Below, one piece after another: positions 35,202 through 44,464 of a stretch of 64,000 bases of DNA (position 1 is the stretch's first letter; the number at the start of each line of letters is the position of its first letter). This DNA is from Pedobacter sp. N36a. Lineage in GTDB: Bacteria > Bacteroidota > Bacteroidia > Sphingobacteriales > Sphingobacteriaceae. The stretch spans positions 1 through 64,000 of the forward strand of contig NZ_JACSZW010000012.1 in assembly GCF_014472395.1 (NCBI RefSeq), given 5' to 3'. The position numbers and the translations under genes were made by a program. The notes under the pieces are model-generated. The model was not told the origin of the DNA. It did not search any database and saw nothing but the letters and a program-made list of their open reading frames with translations.

Positions 35202-35232
35202 GCCAGGAAAGGACTGTCATCCGAATCCTGGC
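35202..35232 (+). promoter_or_regulatory. Stem-loop in the susC2 leader
   Basis: GCCAGGA (35202-35208) pairs with TCCTGGC (35226-35232) around a 17-base loop. It lies between the FecR gene and susC2, and no T-run follows. It may mark a processing or attenuation site separating regulator and transporter expression. Confidence 0.4.
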
Positions 35233-35334
35233 CATGAATGGGTTGTCTTGAATAATTTAAAACTAAACAACTAACCTAGCGGTGCAGGGCATCTGGACAA
35301 TGAACAAGCACTCGCTATAAACCCAGCTAAACAA

Positions 35335-38300
35335 ATGTACAAAAATTGGAACCCAAACCTATGTCTCCGAAAAAGAGGCATAACTAAATTACTATTGGTT
35401 ATGAAACTAACCATTCTGCTAATCACCACAGCAATATTGCAGCTCAGTGCCAATTCATTCGCACAAAGAATAACCCTGTCTGAAAAGAATGCAAAACTGA
35501 CAAAAGTATTTGACAAGATCCGCATACAAACCGGATATGATTTTCTGGTCACAAAAACGGTGCTTAAAAATTCAAATCCAGTTAATATTGAGGTTAAAAA
35601 TGAGCAGATTCTGGAAGTGTTGAAAAAGGTTTTTGCAGGTCAAAACTTAAACTATTCTTTTAAAAATAATGCCATAATTGTTACGGAAAAACTTATTCTT
35701 ACGAGTTTCCCCGCCACAATTATCAACCTCTCCATCAATGTGACAGGTAAAGTTGTAGACGAAAAAGGGCTTGGTTTACCTGGCGCTACCATTAAGGTTA
35801 AAGGAGCTAACAGAGCGGAGATTACAGATAATGCCGGTCGTTTTGCTTTTAAGGGAATCGATGAAAATGCAATTCTGGTGGTTTCCTATTTAGGTTATGT
35901 TCCGCTTGAAATAAAAGCAGAGGGTAAATCAGAAATGCTCATCACCTTGGCACCTCAGGATGCTTCCTTAAGTGAAATTGTGGTGGTAGGCTATGGTACA
36001 CAAAAGAAAGAGAACCTAACTGGAGCTGTTGCTCAGGTAGATAAAAAAATGCTGGAGAACCGTCCGATTGCCCGCCTTTCTCAAGCTTTACAAGGGGTAG
36101 TGGGGAACCTGAACATTAGCAGTAATAATACTGGCGGGGCTCCGAATGCAAAGCAGGACATCAATATCAGAGGTTTCACAGGTTTTGGAGCTAAAGGCTC
36201 TCCATTATTAGTGATAGACGGTGTCCCTGGAGGAGATATTAATACGATTAATCCTAATGATATAGAAAACATCAGTGTGCTGAAAGATCAGGCTTCGGCT
36301 GCGATTTATGGAGTTGATGGTGCCTTTGGCGTGATCTTAATCAATACAAAACAAGGTAAAAAAGGAGCTGCTCCTCAGATCAGCTATGATAATAATATTT
36401 CTTATGCGCAGTTAATGAATACCCCGAAGGCCGTTGGGTCCCTGGAATATGTAACTATGTGGAATGAGGCTGCCCAGAATGCTGGGAGTACGCCTATCTA
36501 CCCCGAAGAGCAAATCCAAAGGGTAAAAGATTATCTTGCTGGAACATTAAAGTCCGAAACTCAGGCAAATGCCGCAAACACAGACTGGAATAACGGGCAG
36601 CTGGGGAATGCGAACAACAACTGGTTTGATATTCTCTTTAAAAAATGGGGCATCAGTCAGCAGCATAACATTGGCGTAAGCGGAGGCTCTTCCAGTATCA
36701 ATTATTATGTGGGTCTAGGATACAACGATGTAGTTGGGATGTACAGCTATGGAAATGATAATTTTAAACGTTACAATTTCAGGGGAAATCTCGGCGCGGA
36801 TGTGACCAGCTGGATGAAAGTAAACGTAAGGACTTCATTTTCAAGATCGAATTCAGATATGCCTTTCGAATATCCAGCCAGAACAGGTGGTGGCTTAAGT
36901 GGCTATATGCATCAGGCAGCAAGAGTTGCACCTGTGGTTCCATTATACAATCCGGATGGCAATTTATCCAATTTCAGTGATCCTGCTTGGATGGGCTCGG
37001 GCAGCAGAAAATTTGAGAATCTGGATCAGACCTTCTTAACTGGTGAGTTCGTTCTGGCTCCCATTAAAGGCTTAAATATCACCGGAAACTATTCTTTATT
37101 TGCGAATTATAATGAATCTTCGGCTCAGGGAAAAACATTTTATATTCCTAAGCCGGATGGCTCACTGGCAACTTTTGGCGTAAACCCAAATACCTTCAGT
37201 CGTACACTAGGTAGATCCAACAATCAACTGATTAACCTGTTCAGTTCTTATGAGCATAGTTTTGCTGATCATAATTTTAAAATCCTTGGAGGTTATATCA
37301 GAAGGTTCAATGAATCGCTGAATGTTACCTCAAGTAACAGTAATTTGTATACCGATAACTTGCCCTCTCTTTCTCTAACTTACAATGATAAACCCATAGT
37401 AAGCGATGTGATTGAGCAATTGGGTACACAAGGGTACTTTACCCGGTTCAATTATAATTATAAAGAAAAATATCTTGTGGAATTTAACGGGCGTTACGAT
37501 GCTACCTCAAGATTTATCACCAAGAGATGGCAATTTTATCCAGGAGTATCTGCCGGTTATGTGGTTTCTAATGAAGAATTCTGGAAGCCAGTTAAAAATA
37601 CACTGAATTTCTTTAAAATAAGGGCATCTTACGGGCAGTCTGGTGATCAGGCGAGTCTTTCCCTGTATCCTTTTTACCAGTCGATGGTAACTGTGGCTCC
37701 CGGAGCTGGCAACTCAGTGGCAAATAATCCAAATAACTGGTTTTTTAGTAACGGCAGACAGGCTTATGTTTCTGCTCCAGGAGTGATTAACCCTAATATT
37801 ACCTGGCAGAAACCGGTGATGATTGACTATGGTTTTGATGCAGAACTCTTAAATAACCGTTTATCTGTTTCATTTGACTGGTACAAGCGGACCATGAGGG
37901 ATATGATTGTCGCTTCAGCTCCTTTACCTGCTACATTTGGTACTGCTGCCCCAACGATAAATGCAGGTGAGATGGAAACCAACGGCTTTGAACTGACTTT
38001 GGGATGGAAAGATCAGATTGGAGATTTCAGGTATGCTGTTAAAGCACTCCTGAGTGATTATACCGGCAAAGTGACTAAATATCCTAACCCAACCCAGATA
38101 CTTACCGACTTTTATGTAGGGCAGCATATTGGAGATATATGGGGTTATACGTCCACTGGCTTGTATGCTGACAATCAGTCCGCAGCAGGAGCACTTCCCG
38201 CTTCATTCTGGAACAGTACCTGGAAAGGTGGGGATGTAATTTATAAAGATCTTGATCAGAGTGGGCGGATCGATAATGGTAAGAATACTGTTTCGGAGTC

Positions 38301-38850
38301 AGGAGATCTTTCCATAATCGGTAACAATACTCCAAGATACTCTTATGGGTTAAACCTAGATCTTTCTTGGAAGAATTTTGACTTCAATGCCTTTATTCAG
38401 GGGGTGGCGAAGCGGGATGTATGGGTGAATTCAAATTATTTCTGGGGCATCACCGGCGACCGTTTTCAGAGTTCATTCTTTGACATTCATCGTGATCGCT
38501 GGACTGCAGAAAATCCTAACGGATATTATCCTAAATATTACATGAGCTCAGAAATGGCAAAGAATGAAGTCGTGCAGACCCGCTACCTTCAAAACGGTGC
38601 TTACTTAAGATTCAAAAACGTTCAGTTGGGTTATTCTTTACCCAAGCATCTAATAGAACGGGTTAAAATAAACAGATTGAGGCTGTACGTATCTGTAGAA
38701 AATTTAGCGACTATCACAAAGATGGTGAAGTCTATTGATCCGGAGCTGGCTGTTCCTGTCGATGGAGCAATTGCGAATGTAAACAGCTCGGATGGTAAGA
38801 TTTATCCCCTCCGACGCACTTTTTCGTTTGGCCTGAACTTAACCTTATAA
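35335..38850 (+). CDS. SusC-like TonB transducer with STN domain, PUL2
   Basis: The protein has 1171 residues. Its start follows the standard MYKNWNPNLCLRKRGITKLL leader of the family, with the signal cleaved near ANSFAQ (about 44). An STN secretin/TonB signalling domain at about 50-120 (ITLSEKNAKLTKVFDKIRIQ, TGYDFLV) identifies it as a transducer for the sigma/FecR pair just upstream. A carboxypeptidase-regulatory-like domain at about 133-215, the plug (EIVVVGYGTQKKENLTGAVA) and the barrel follow. It imports glycan fragments and signals their presence. Confidence 0.95.
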   Translation: MYKNWNPNLCLRKRGITKLLLVMKLTILLITTAILQLSANSFAQRITLSEKNAKLTKVFDKIRIQTGYDFLVTKTVLKNSNPVNIEVKNEQILEVLKKVFAGQNLNYSFKNNAIIVTEKLILTSFPATIINLSINVTGKVVDEKGLGLPGATIKVKGANRAEITDNAGRFAFKGIDENAILVVSYLGYVPLEIKAEGKSEMLITLAPQDASLSEIVVVGYGTQKKENLTGAVAQVDKKMLENRPIARLSQALQGVVGNLNISSNNTGGAPNAKQDINIRGFTGFGAKGSPLLVIDGVPGGDINTINPNDIENISVLKDQASAAIYGVDGAFGVILINTKQGKKGAAPQISYDNNISYAQLMNTPKAVGSLEYVTMWNEAAQNAGSTPIYPEEQIQRVKDYLAGTLKSETQANAANTDWNNGQLGNANNNWFDILFKKWGISQQHNIGVSGGSSSINYYVGLGYNDVVGMYSYGNDNFKRYNFRGNLGADVTSWMKVNVRTSFSRSNSDMPFEYPARTGGGLSGYMHQAARVAPVVPLYNPDGNLSNFSDPAWMGSGSRKFENLDQTFLTGEFVLAPIKGLNITGNYSLFANYNESSAQGKTFYIPKPDGSLATFGVNPNTFSRTLGRSNNQLINLFSSYEHSFADHNFKILGGYIRRFNESLNVTSSNSNLYTDNLPSLSLTYNDKPIVSDVIEQLGTQGYFTRFNYNYKEKYLVEFNGRYDATSRFITKRWQFYPGVSAGYVVSNEEFWKPVKNTLNFFKIRASYGQSGDQASLSLYPFYQSMVTVAPGAGNSVANNPNNWFFSNGRQAYVSAPGVINPNITWQKPVMIDYGFDAELLNNRLSVSFDWYKRTMRDMIVASAPLPATFGTAAPTINAGEMETNGFELTLGWKDQIGDFRYAVKALLSDYTGKVTKYPNPTQILTDFYVGQHIGDIWGYTSTGLYADNQSAAGALPASFWNSTWKGGDVIYKDLDQSGRIDNGKNTVSESGDLSIIGNNTPRYSYGLNLDLSWKNFDFNAFIQGVAKRDVWVNSNYFWGITGDRFQSSFFDIHRDRWTAENPNGYYPKYYMSSEMAKNEVVQTRYLQNGAYLRFKNVQLGYSLPKHLIERVKINRLRLYVSVENLATITKMVKSIDPELAVPVDGAIANVNSSDGKIYPLRRTFSFGLNLTL

Positions 38851-38871
38851 TTTACCCATTAACTGTACAAA

Positions 38872-40638
38872 ATGAAAAATATAAATCACGCAGCAGGTAT
38901 TTTCATCTGCTTAGTCCTATTGTTTACAGGTTGCAAAAAACAGATCCTGGACTTAACTCCTCAGGATAAAATAACCGATGCACAATTTTGGAAGACCAGC
39001 AGCGACCTGCAGCTTTATGTGAATGGATTTTACAGCCGTATGCTTCCAACCTATAATGGGTTCAATACGCTAGGTATTTATGGGCTGGATGCAGATCAGG
39101 GCAGTGACAATATGATCCTGACTAGTGAATATAATAGAGCGATCAATGGCGAAAGAACCGTGCCCGCTACTGATGGGGCTTGGTCATGGTCTGAACTAAG
39201 AAACATCAATTATTTCCTTGCCAATTACAATAGGGTGCAGGCAGCTCCTGCTGCAGTTAATCCATTTGTTGGGGAAGCACTATTTTTTAGGGCCTGGTTT
39301 TATTTTGATAAAATGAAGGCCTATGGAGATGTGCCATGGATAAATATTCCGCTTTCGGTAACAGACCAGGACCTAATCTATGGTGCCCGCCTGAAAAGAA
39401 ACATCATTGCAGATTCCATTTTAAATGATCTTGACCGGGCAATTGCTTTACTTCCCACAAAGGCACTTGCGCAAGGACAACGTATTAATAAAGAAATTGC
39501 CATGGCATTTCAGTCCAGAATTGCCCTGTATGAAGGTGCCTGGGAAAAATACCATGCCGGAACGGCCTTTGGTGTAAACGGATCTGATGGTAAAAAGTAT
39601 CTGGAAAAGGCAGCAGCTGTTTCGGAAGCTTTGATCAATTCAAATGTTTATCAGTTAGACAATACCGGTGTTGATTTTGGCTACTGGAAATTATTCAACC
39701 AGTCTGATTACAGCGCCAGTAAAGAAATTATGTTCTGGAGGAAATATTCGATTACGGATAATCCTGCTTTTGGCAATAACTGGGTAATTACGATTAAACG
39801 TGGAGGAGGAAGAGGGATCACGAAAAATTTAGTCGATACTTATCTGTGTACGGATGGACAGCCGATTTCCGGGAACAATTTATATTCAGGAGACAATTCT
39901 CTGCTTCAGGTAGTTGCCAACAGAGATCCTCGTCTGAACCAAACAATTTGTACGCCAGACGGCAAACACACTTTACTACAAAGTCTGCCTGTTGAGATTT
40001 TTACCCTTCCAGGATTTACAGGTGCCATTTCTGATAAAACAGCTACCGGTTATCAATCTTATAAAGGGTTAAATCCTGATCCAGTGATGCAACAGAACAT
40101 ATCTAACATAGGATACACCGGTCTGATTTACTTCCGTTATGCAGAAGTGTTGCTAAACTTTGCAGAAGCAAAGGCCGAACTAGGAACACTGACGCAAGCT
40201 GATATCGATAAAAGTATCAAAAAACTTCGCGACAGGGTGGGTATGCCAAACTTAACTATCAGCGCGATAAAAAATGATCCAAACTGGGAGTTCCCGGAAT
40301 TATCTGGGCTGATTAATGAAGTGAGGCGGGAGCGTAGAGTAGAACTGGCAGTTGAAGGCTTCCGTAAGGATGATATTTTTAGATGGGCTTCCGCAAATAA
40401 ACTTTTGGTTGGCTGGAAACCTAAAGGAGCTAAGCGCGATCAATGGAATGGGCTATTTCCTGCAAATGTACTCAATGCTTATCCTGTGGATGCGAATGGG
40501 TATATCGAGCTCTATCAAAATATAGGAGCCATGAGTTCTGGTTATAAATTTAATCTCAACAGAGACTATTTGTCGCCTGTTCCACAAAATGAACTGACCT
40601 TAAATCCTAAATTATTGCCGCAAAATCCAGGCTGGTAA
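38872..40638 (+). CDS. SusD-like glycan-binding lipoprotein, PUL2
   Basis: The protein has 588 residues with a lipobox ending LFTGC (Cys21). RagB/SusD segments include GEALFFRAWFYFDKMKAYGD, VPWI, IYFRYAEVLLNFAEAKAELG and the C-terminal LSPVPQNELTLNPKLL. It is the surface lid of the SusC encoded 21 bp upstream. A strong hairpin follows the stop codon, before the fucosidase gene. Confidence 0.95.
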   Translation: MKNINHAAGIFICLVLLFTGCKKQILDLTPQDKITDAQFWKTSSDLQLYVNGFYSRMLPTYNGFNTLGIYGLDADQGSDNMILTSEYNRAINGERTVPATDGAWSWSELRNINYFLANYNRVQAAPAAVNPFVGEALFFRAWFYFDKMKAYGDVPWINIPLSVTDQDLIYGARLKRNIIADSILNDLDRAIALLPTKALAQGQRINKEIAMAFQSRIALYEGAWEKYHAGTAFGVNGSDGKKYLEKAAAVSEALINSNVYQLDNTGVDFGYWKLFNQSDYSASKEIMFWRKYSITDNPAFGNNWVITIKRGGGRGITKNLVDTYLCTDGQPISGNNLYSGDNSLLQVVANRDPRLNQTICTPDGKHTLLQSLPVEIFTLPGFTGAISDKTATGYQSYKGLNPDPVMQQNISNIGYTGLIYFRYAEVLLNFAEAKAELGTLTQADIDKSIKKLRDRVGMPNLTISAIKNDPNWEFPELSGLINEVRRERRVELAVEGFRKDDIFRWASANKLLVGWKPKGAKRDQWNGLFPANVLNAYPVDANGYIELYQNIGAMSSGYKFNLNRDYLSPVPQNELTLNPKLLPQNPGW

Positions 40639-40652
40639 TCTCTCTTTTATCT

Positions 40653-40681
40653 GCAACATCCGGTCATCATCCGGATGTTGC
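40653..40681 (+). terminator. Intercistronic hairpin after susD2
   Basis: A perfect 11-bp stem (GCAACATCCGG / CCGGATGTTGC) with a 7-base loop TCATCAT is followed by only TTT. It lies between susD2 and the GH29 gene inside one apparent operon. It is probably a partial terminator or an mRNA 3'-end stabiliser that keeps susCD transcript higher than that of the enzymes. Confidence 0.6.
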
Positions 40682-40697
40682 TTTAACTTGAAATTTC

Positions 40698-42098
40698 ATG
40701 AAGAATAAAATACATTTTGTAGTTATAAGACTGCTTATGATTGCGCTGATGATGAGGATCTCTTTTGCACAGGCACAAATCCTTCCTAAGCCAAATGCCC
40801 AGCAACTGGCCTGGCAGAAGGCGGAACTGGGGGTGTTATTTCATTACGATCTGCATGTCTTTGATCCGTCAAAATATGCACAGTCAGCTAACAGAATCAC
40901 ACCCGTAGCGGATTACAATATTTTCAATCCGGGAAGTCTCGATGTAGAACAATGGGTACGGTCAGCAAAAGATGCGGGTGCAAAGTTTGCCATTATTACG
41001 GCTACTCACGAAACCGGTTTTGCTTTATTTCAGTCCAATGTAAATCCATATAGTTTGAAAGCTTTAAAATGGAAAGATGGCAAAGCAGATATTGTAAAGG
41101 ATTTTGTAGAAGCTTGCCGGAAGTATGGATTAAAACCAGGCATATACCTGGGGATTCGCTGGAATTCTTTCCTAGGGGTTCATGATTTTATAGTAGATGG
41201 AACTGGAGAGATGCAAAAAAAACGTCAGCAATACTATAATGCAATGGTAGAAGGTATGGTGAAAGAGATTTGCACCAATTATGGTGATTTGTTTGAGATC
41301 TGGTTCGATGGTGGTGCCAGCGGTCCGGAAAAAGGAGCACCGGATGTTTTGCCTATAGTAAAAAAATACCAGCCCAATTGTCTGTTTTATCATAACGATC
41401 AGCTTGCCGAAGCAAGGTGGGGAGGCTCAGAATCTGGGAAGGTAAGTTACCCATGCTGGTCTACTTTTACTTATCCATCTACCGGTTCTGGAGAAAGTAC
41501 CTATAAAGGAATTTCAGCAAATAACTTTGAATTGTTAAAACATGGGGATGTCAACGGTAAGTATTGGATGCCGGCCATGGCAGACGCACCGCTTAGGGGA
41601 TATAATGGCAGGCATGAATGGTTTTGGGAACCCAATGATGAACAACATATTTTTCCTTTGGATGATTTACTTGATATATATTATAAATCGGTAGGGCGAA
41701 ATTCTACGCTAATCCTTGGATTGACTCCGGATAACCGTGGATTACTACCTGAAGCAGATGTTAAACGCTTAAAGGAATTTGGAGCGGAGATTAAGAGTCG
41801 GTTTGAAAATCCCATTGCGGTAACCTCAGGAAGTAAAAAGGTTTTGCAATTGAATTTATCTAAAGCCACAACTATAAAACAGTTTGTGATTCAAGAAGAG
41901 ATTGCCGACGGACAACGAATTAGAAGTTTCAGTATCGAGTACTTCTCGAATGGAAAATGGGAGAAAGCGTTCAATGGCTTTTCTGTAGGGAATAAGTTTA
42001 TCCATTTATTGGAAAAACCAATAACAGCGACTAAGGTTCGTTTGGTAATTAATGTAGCTGTTGGCGCTTTCCAGATTACGGAGTTTGGAATTTATTAA
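40698..42098 (+). CDS. GH29 alpha-L-fucosidase
   Basis: The protein has 466 residues with a Sec signal (1-25, ending SFAQAQ). The GH29 barrel shows GVLFHYDLHVFDP near the start and the nucleophile Asp204 in EIWFDGGAS. A C-terminal beta-sandwich at about 370-466 (TIKQFVIQEEIADGQRIRSF) resembles a discoidin-like module. It releases alpha-linked L-fucose with retention. The acid/base residue cannot be fixed by reading, and the subfamily is not assigned. It lies 15 bp before a sulfatase gene, suggesting a sulfated fucose-bearing glycan. Confidence 0.9.
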   Translation: MKNKIHFVVIRLLMIALMMRISFAQAQILPKPNAQQLAWQKAELGVLFHYDLHVFDPSKYAQSANRITPVADYNIFNPGSLDVEQWVRSAKDAGAKFAIITATHETGFALFQSNVNPYSLKALKWKDGKADIVKDFVEACRKYGLKPGIYLGIRWNSFLGVHDFIVDGTGEMQKKRQQYYNAMVEGMVKEICTNYGDLFEIWFDGGASGPEKGAPDVLPIVKKYQPNCLFYHNDQLAEARWGGSESGKVSYPCWSTFTYPSTGSGESTYKGISANNFELLKHGDVNGKYWMPAMADAPLRGYNGRHEWFWEPNDEQHIFPLDDLLDIYYKSVGRNSTLILGLTPDNRGLLPEADVKRLKEFGAEIKSRFENPIAVTSGSKKVLQLNLSKATTIKQFVIQEEIADGQRIRSFSIEYFSNGKWEKAFNGFSVGNKFIHLLEKPITATKVRLVINVAVGAFQITEFGIY

Positions 42099-42113
42099 TT
42101 AAATAAAATAGAT

Positions 42114-43649
42114 ATGAAGTGTTTTTTTAGAAAACTAGGTTTAATATTTTTAATAGTCCTCTCTAGTCATAGGAGTATTTGTGCACAGGAAAAGCCTAAT
42201 ATTATTTTTTTTCTGGTAGATGATATGGGATGGCAGGATACCTCAGTTCCTTTCTGGAATAAAACAACCTTGGCAAATCAGAAATTTCATACTCCGAATA
42301 TGGAAAAGTTGGCTGCAAGTGGTGTTAAGTTTACCCAGGCTTATGCGAATTCCATATGCACTCCATCCAGGGTAAGCTTACTATCAGGAACCAATGTGGT
42401 CAGACATAGGGTCACTAACTGGACGATGTTTAAAGATCAGTCGACCGATGCAGCAAATGATAGTATATTGGTGGCGCCTCAGTGGAATGTAAATGGACTG
42501 AGTCCGGATAAGGAAACAGCACATGCGTTGTTTGTCACTCCATTACCTCAGTTGTTGAAAGACCATGGTTATTATACCATTCAATGTGGTAAGGCCCATT
42601 TTGGAGCTGATCAAACGCCTGGTGCTAATCCCCTAAACCTTGGTTTTGAAAAAAACATAGCGGGAAGTGCTGCGGGTAATCCGGCCTCCTTTCTTTCAGA
42701 GGAAAATTATGGGAATATAGGAGGTAAAGCTAACTTAAGAGCTGTTCCTGGATTAAAAAAATATTGGGGAACTGGTACATTTTTAACAGAAGCCTTAACA
42801 CGCGAGGCTTTACTGGCTTTAGATACCGCCAGGATTAGGCAGCAACCTTTTTTTTTGTATATGTCTCATTTTGCGGTTCACCTTCCTTTTGATGCGGATA
42901 AGCGATTTTTGCAGCGGTATGCAAAAATGGGTTTAACTCGGCAGGAGGCAGCCTATGCTACCTTAGTGGAAGGTATGGATAAAAGTTTGGGAGACCTGAT
43001 GGGCTACCTGGATGAAAATCATCTTGCAGATAATACAATTATTGTGTTCATGTCTGACAATGGTGGTTTTTCCCGTGCTCCGAGAATGGGAAAAATAGAT
43101 ACGCAGAATTTACCCTTGCGGGCAGGAAAAGGATCTTTATATGAGGGAGGAATTCGTGAGCCGATGATGATCAGGTGGCCTGGTGTAACCAAGCCAAATA
43201 CGAGTAATGATCAGTACGTGGTCATTGAGGATTTTTATCCGACTTTGCTAGAGATGGCTGGGATTAAGAAGTATAAAACTGTGCAGACGGTAGATGGTCA
43301 GAGTATGGTTCCGTTTATCAAGGGGAAGCGTGATCAGGGAAAAGTACTGGTTTGGAATTTCCCTAATAAATGGACGGCCAGTGAAGATGATAAAAATGTG
43401 AGCTGGCTGACTGCGATCAGACAAGGAGACTGGAAGCTGATTTATTTTCAGAAATTTGGTAAACTAGAATTGTATAACATTAAAGAAGACATCAGTGAGC
43501 AGTATGATTTGTCTACGAAATACCCAAAAAAAGTTAAAACTTTAGCCGCATTATTGACAAAAAGACTGAAAGAGAGAGGCGGCCAATTACCAAGTTTTAA
43601 GAAAACAGGCCTAAGAGTTCCTTTTCCAAATGAATTATTAGGAAATTGA
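42114..43649 (+). CDS. Family S1 sulfatase, PUL2
   Basis: The protein has 511 residues with a Sec signal (1-24, ending SICAQ). The formylglycine motif is CTPSRVSLLSG with Cys82. Metal-site residues lie in LVDDMGWQD and MSDNGGFSR, and GKAHFG and HFAVHLPFD are present. The S1 subfamily and the attacked position are not clear from reading. It differs from the PUL1 sulfatase in both N- and C-terminal halves, so the two are probably not redundant. It is the last gene of PUL2. Confidence 0.9.
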   Translation: MKCFFRKLGLIFLIVLSSHRSICAQEKPNIIFFLVDDMGWQDTSVPFWNKTTLANQKFHTPNMEKLAASGVKFTQAYANSICTPSRVSLLSGTNVVRHRVTNWTMFKDQSTDAANDSILVAPQWNVNGLSPDKETAHALFVTPLPQLLKDHGYYTIQCGKAHFGADQTPGANPLNLGFEKNIAGSAAGNPASFLSEENYGNIGGKANLRAVPGLKKYWGTGTFLTEALTREALLALDTARIRQQPFFLYMSHFAVHLPFDADKRFLQRYAKMGLTRQEAAYATLVEGMDKSLGDLMGYLDENHLADNTIIVFMSDNGGFSRAPRMGKIDTQNLPLRAGKGSLYEGGIREPMMIRWPGVTKPNTSNDQYVVIEDFYPTLLEMAGIKKYKTVQTVDGQSMVPFIKGKRDQGKVLVWNFPNKWTASEDDKNVSWLTAIRQGDWKLIYFQKFGKLELYNIKEDISEQYDLSTKYPKKVKTLAALLTKRLKERGGQLPSFKKTGLRVPFPNELLGN

Positions 43650-43804
43650 TCTAATAAGTGAGTTTTTGATCTTGCTAATCAAATAGGAATGGAGCTTTGC
43701 CTAAATTTCATAATTTTAAGATTGAATAAACAATTATACATCTCATAAAACTATCGTCGCATACACAGGCTCTTAGCCTACCGAACTATTCAGTTTTAAG
43801 ATGT

Positions 43805-43880
43805 AAAAACGCATGGGAGCAAAACGCGTCAACCGTTATTTATTACCAACAGTTTATCGGCCTTATTCCATGCGTTTTTT
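43805..43880. repeat. Inverted repeat with long loop, possible terminator of PUL2
   Basis: AAAAACGCATGG (43805-43816) pairs perfectly with CCATGCGTTTTT (43868-43879) around a 51-base loop. The T-run and A-run would allow termination in both directions. It begins about 155 bp after the PUL2 sulfatase stop. A smaller hairpin (AGGCT-CTT-AGCCT) lies about 35 bp upstream of it. Confidence 0.5.
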
Positions 43881-43907
43881 ATTTATACAAACGTACGACA
43901 GTTTATT

Positions 43908-43976
43908 TTACACCTTCATGGCGGCATCAAAGACTGTGTATTCTGGGAATGTAAAATTCAGATTGCGGACATACCC
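43908..43976 (-). pseudogene. Possible shred of a TonB-dependent receptor gene
   Basis: The minus strand reads GYVRNLNFTFPEYTVFDAAM before a stop, like the barrel motif LPxYTxxDAAxxY of siderophore-type TonB receptors. Only about 23 codons are involved, so the call is weak. Confidence 0.25.
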
Positions 43977-44464
43977 TTTCCCTACTGCTTTTTGTTGCTC
44001 GTTTTACCCATTAGCACCAGATCCCCTTTCTGCTATTATTCATGTATTGGGTAATGCCTAGAAAATCAAAATACCTGGGCATATCATTAGCGATCTAATC
44101 ATCTGTAAGGTTAGATTGGAAGGTAAAGTTTATAAAAATTCTTAACCAGAGTAATGTACAATATTACCAATTATTTGTACATAATTACTGTTTCCGAAAT
44201 TTAGGGAAAGGTATTTTTGAATTGTCGCAGAATACTCAATTACCAATCATGAAAGATTATCTAAATAAACTTTTCGATCGCTCAAGATAAAACAAATAGT
44301 AAATATTTAACAACAACGTCGTTTTAAAAAACGACAACTACGTTTAATGTATCGATGTGTAGCTCTGCGGCATCCGAGGTTAAATAGCAACGCATTTAGT
44401 AGGGGAATTCGGATAGAAGAAGTCATTTATTAAACGATTATTATAAACCTTTAAAAACTAGACC
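43977..44464. other. Intergenic region before the first PUL3 gene
   Basis: No coding sequence is supported. The visible structures are a TGTACAA / TTTGTACA inverted repeat at 44155-44181 and GTCGTTTT / AAAACGAC at 44318-44335. Either could be a regulator site for the peptidase gene at 44465. Confidence 0.4.

Noticed and set aside
43813..44061. An 82-codon plus-strand frame between PUL2 and PUL3
   Set aside because: It starts inside the inverted repeat and overlaps, on the other strand, a better match to a receptor shred; residue make-up is not protein-like.
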